From assembly GCF_020166335.1 (NCBI RefSeq), contig NZ_JAIUJR010000003.1, positions 1 to 64,000 on the forward strand: a stretch of 64,000 bases of DNA, read 5' to 3'. Source of the DNA: Winogradskyella alexanderae. Lineage in GTDB: Bacteria > Bacteroidota > Bacteroidia > Flavobacteriales > Flavobacteriaceae. Shown one piece after another: positions 62,158 to 64,000 of this stretch (its first letter is position 1; every line of letters starts with the position of its first letter). The position numbers and the translations under genes were made by a program. Under the pieces are notes generated by a model that was given only the letters and a program-made list of their open reading frames with translations, was not told the DNA's origin and searched no databases.

Positions 62158-62583
62158 TTAATTTATTCTCGCCCAATCTTGCGTAATAATTGTATCGCCT
62201 TCTGTGAAGTCTATAGTAAGTGTTCCTTGTGTTTCGTCAATTGAGTACGTAATCAACAACTGATCATTATCGTCGTCTATAAAAAGAATGGTTTGGTTGT
62301 TTAAGTCTACTTCAAATGTACCGCTATTTACTAAACCTTGGGTATCGTTATAGGTTAATAGTCCAATATTGTCTCTAATATTATCATCTGGATCAAATTC
62401 TAGAAATTCACAACATCTAGGAATCATATCTGAGATGTTTCCATTTAAAATTTCATTTTGGATTTCCCAACTTCCCAATAATCCTGTTGACTCTAGATTG
62501 TCAAATGGTGCCGGATCGTTGCTTTCGCATTGAAAGGCCACTAAGAATGGCACAAGCATAAGTATTAGAAGCTTCTTTTTCAT
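62158..62583 (-). CDS. Small lipoprotein, lipocalin-like (141 aa)
   Basis: A lipobox follows MKKKLLILMLVPFLVAFQCESND. The body starts LLGSWEIQNEIL and continues GTFEVDLNNQTILFIDDDNDQLLITYSIDETQGTLTIDF, the L-x-G-x-W...-x-Y-x-L pattern of small lipocalin-like proteins of Bacteroidota. Two adjacent cysteines (RCCEF, about 56-59) are unusual. It precedes the other QCE-type lipoprotein by 26 bases on the same strand. Function unknown. Confidence 0.65.
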   Translation of the reverse strand: MKKKLLILMLVPFLVAFQCESNDPAPFDNLESTGLLGSWEIQNEILNGNISDMIPRCCEFLEFDPDDNIRDNIGLLTYNDTQGLVNSGTFEVDLNNQTILFIDDDNDQLLITYSIDETQGTLTIDFTEGDTIITQDWARIN

Positions 62584-62718
62584 GATATTGATTTATCTAA
62601 AATTAGTTAGTAAAATATAATTCTGTGTTTCGGTTTTGTTATTAAAATGTTAGTATTAATCTGTTCATATAGATTTTGAAATCTTGCTAATAAACATTTA
62701 ATGGTTGCTATTAATTAT

Positions 62719-63342
62719 CTATAAGTCAAACATAAATAGCAATCCAAAAGTATTTAGATTCCGCATGCGTTGTTTATCTTCAAGGCCAGACCCACTATTG
62801 GATTCAAGTTTTGTAAAATCTGATTGTCCCGTAAAGTTAATACCAGTGCTAAATCGATCTGAAACTTGGAATAACAAGCCAAGGCTTAGTTGAAACCCAA
62901 AATTCCAACCTTCAAAGACATCTTCTACAACAGTATCAACAAATCGGTACTCGTCTTTTATAATTCCTTGGGCATAAGGGCCTAAGTTTCCGTAAACCTT
63001 AAATGTGTCACTAAATCCATAGTCGTACGTAAACAACAAAGGGATTTTTATAAAGTCGCGCTGATGATAAAATTCACCTAAAGTACTAAAACCGTTGCCT
63101 GTTAGTTCGTTAAGGCCTACTCCTGTTGCGACACCGTACTTTTCATTGAATTTATAATAAAGAAGTAACTCTGCAGTATTACTATTTAAATTGTAGTCTG
63201 CTTCATCATCGTTGTTTACAATACCATAACCAATACCACCATAAGCAATGAACTTAAATTTTGAGTCGCTTTCATCTTGGGCTGTTACAACATTTGCTAT
63301 TACAAGGCATAGTATTGCTAAAAGGTATTTTGAATATTTCAT
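62719..63342 (-). CDS. Outer-membrane beta-barrel protein (207 aa)
   Basis: A signal peptide (MKYSKYLLAILCLVIANVVTAQ) precedes alternating amphipathic beta-strands typical of OmpW/PorT-like barrels: KFKFIAYGGIGYGIV, TAELLLYYKFNEKYGVATGVGLNEL, FIKIPLLFTYDYGF, VYGNLGPYAQGI, FGFQLSLGLLFQVSDRFSTGINF, NTFGLLFMFDL. The final residue is a hydrophobic-aromatic C-terminus (FMFDL), usual for BAM insertion. Size suits an 8-stranded barrel. No specific ligand can be assigned. It stands between the small lipoprotein genes and the unknown 155-residue gene, all on the same strand. Confidence 0.85.
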   Translation of the reverse strand: MKYSKYLLAILCLVIANVVTAQDESDSKFKFIAYGGIGYGIVNNDDEADYNLNSNTAELLLYYKFNEKYGVATGVGLNELTGNGFSTLGEFYHQRDFIKIPLLFTYDYGFSDTFKVYGNLGPYAQGIIKDEYRFVDTVVEDVFEGWNFGFQLSLGLLFQVSDRFSTGINFTGQSDFTKLESNSGSGLEDKQRMRNLNTFGLLFMFDL

Positions 63343-63403
63343 AAGTTAGAAGATTTAAGATTGGTTAAATGTTAAAAGAAATCATATGTAAGTTATGTAA
63401 AAT

Positions 63404-63871
63404 TTAATCTGATAGATTGATGATCTCAAAGGACCAACTCCCATCGTTTTTGAATTTTCTATTAAAATTTGGCGATTTTGCTCCGGCAAAAACCATTCCA
63501 GCTCCAGGAAGAATCAACCAATAGGCTGTACTGTCTACTAAAACGCCTATGAGCGCTCCGAATCCAATGGCTAGACTACCAGCATAAATTAAAAAGGTAC
63601 TAGATAAAATAGAGGTTAATAATGGATTTCGCTTTAGTTCTGCAATTGCATCCAATTCTAATAGCTCATTGTCAATTCTTATTGAATTGCCCTCAATACT
63701 AAAACGACCCGTTAGTTTACGACCATCTTGGGTCTTTATTTTAATGCGTTTATTCTCTTTAATGATAATTTCCTTACCTGTACTAATTTTAGTGATTTTT
63801 ATGACTTGTTCCTGTGAAAAGACGAAGCATGAAATCAATAGGAACAAATTGAGAATAATAGGATATTTCAT
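63404..63871 (-). CDS. Uncharacterised membrane protein (155 aa)
   Basis: A signal peptide (MKYPIILNLFLLISCFVFSQ) is followed by a basic beta-rich segment (about 25-80, KIKTQDGRKLTGRFSIEGNSIRIDNE) resembling a small regulatory or ligand-binding fold, two hydrophobic spans (about 85-105 and 112-130, SSTFLIYAGSLAIGFGALIGVLV; WLILPGAGMVFAGA) and a short hydrophilic tail. No family is recognised. It is 61 bases upstream of the barrel gene on the same strand. The ATG at 63871 starts the signal peptide. Function unknown. Confidence 0.65.
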   Translation of the reverse strand: MKYPIILNLFLLISCFVFSQEQVIKITKISTGKEIIIKENKRIKIKTQDGRKLTGRFSIEGNSIRIDNELLELDAIAELKRNPLLTSILSSTFLIYAGSLAIGFGALIGVLVDSTAYWLILPGAGMVFAGAKSPNFNRKFKNDGSWSFEIINLSD

Positions 63872-63965
63872 AGCTTATTTATTTTTATTGTAGATGAAAA
63901 ACCTTTCAAAAGGTTGCGTAATAATTTTGTTAAAATTAAAAACTCTAATTTACTTTTCGTGATTA

Positions 63966-64000
63966 AAAAAAGGCTATTCCATTATGAGATAGCCTTTTTT
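63966..64000. terminator. Terminator at the right edge
   Basis: AAAAAAGGCTAT (63966-63977) and ATAGCCTTTTTT (63989-64000) form a perfect 12-bp stem with an 11-base loop, likely ending a gene beyond the window and/or separating it from the 155-residue gene. Confidence 0.8.

Noticed and set aside
1..64000. tRNA or rRNA genes
   Set aside because: No cloverleaf arrangement, GTTCRA-type box or rRNA-like stretch was noticed, but a covariance search would be needed to exclude a tRNA.

Overview
The window looks like chromosomal DNA from a marine-type member of the Flavobacteriaceae (Bacteroidota). The evidence is AT-rich sequence, TAnnTTTG -7 promoter elements in place of sigma70 boxes, and very few Shine-Dalgarno sites. 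It also encodes proteins with the gliding-motility/T9SS type B C-terminal sorting domain, the gliding lipoprotein GldI, DUF5606, DUF349 and OstA-like proteins, and many Bacteroidota-style lipoproteins. The genus cannot be fixed from the sequence alone. No rRNA, tRNA, CRISPR array, insertion sequence or prophage was seen.

Layout: 1-9657 holds three large secreted repeat proteins on the minus strand. The first runs off the left edge, and the third has a strikingly GC-rich 3' third. 9766-11546 is a two-gene ABC transporter. 11676-15736 carries an unknown, possibly kinase-like protein, a PRiA4_ORF3 protein, heme A synthase and a CCA-adding-type enzyme. 15879-21109 is a surface-glycan island: pyruvyl transferase, three GT2 enzymes, a WaaP-like kinase and a GT9 enzyme. 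21139-24584 contains dapD and a ruvX-def-DUF5606-mazG run, separated by two tandem elements that look like paralogous small-RNA genes. 24824-38478 is mainly housekeeping: DUF349, aroE, two DUF368 lipid-carrier transporters, a TPR protein, a class III aminotransferase, an OstA-like protein, purA, a Fur-family regulator, rel/spoT and an unlisted 58-residue membrane protein. 38482-44263 is a beta-glucan-type glycosidase cluster with GH16, GH30 and an (alpha/alpha)6-barrel glycosidase. 44387-57717 holds an M48 protease, an rRNA methyltransferase, secreted amidohydrolases, pepD, an nrnA-gldI-PPIase operon and ndk. 58060-60853 is a FecR/TPR protein plus CHASE2-TM-TIR protein pair. 61745-63871 carries small lipoproteins and an outer-membrane barrel.

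How the parts fit together: much of the window concerns the cell envelope. This includes T9SS cargo, glycan building, undecaprenyl-phosphate recycling (DUF368), LPS transport (OstA), periplasmic folding (GldI and a cyclophilin-FKBP fusion) and surface lipoprotein glycosidases. The two observations most likely to be new are the FecR/CHASE2-TIR pair, apparently an envelope sensor joined to a TIR domain that retains its putative catalytic glutamate, and the tandem promoter-terminator units between dapD and ruvX. Several promoters sit directly against start codons, suggesting leaderless transcripts, and several genes can only start at TTG. All function calls rest on motif reading by eye; no database search was run.
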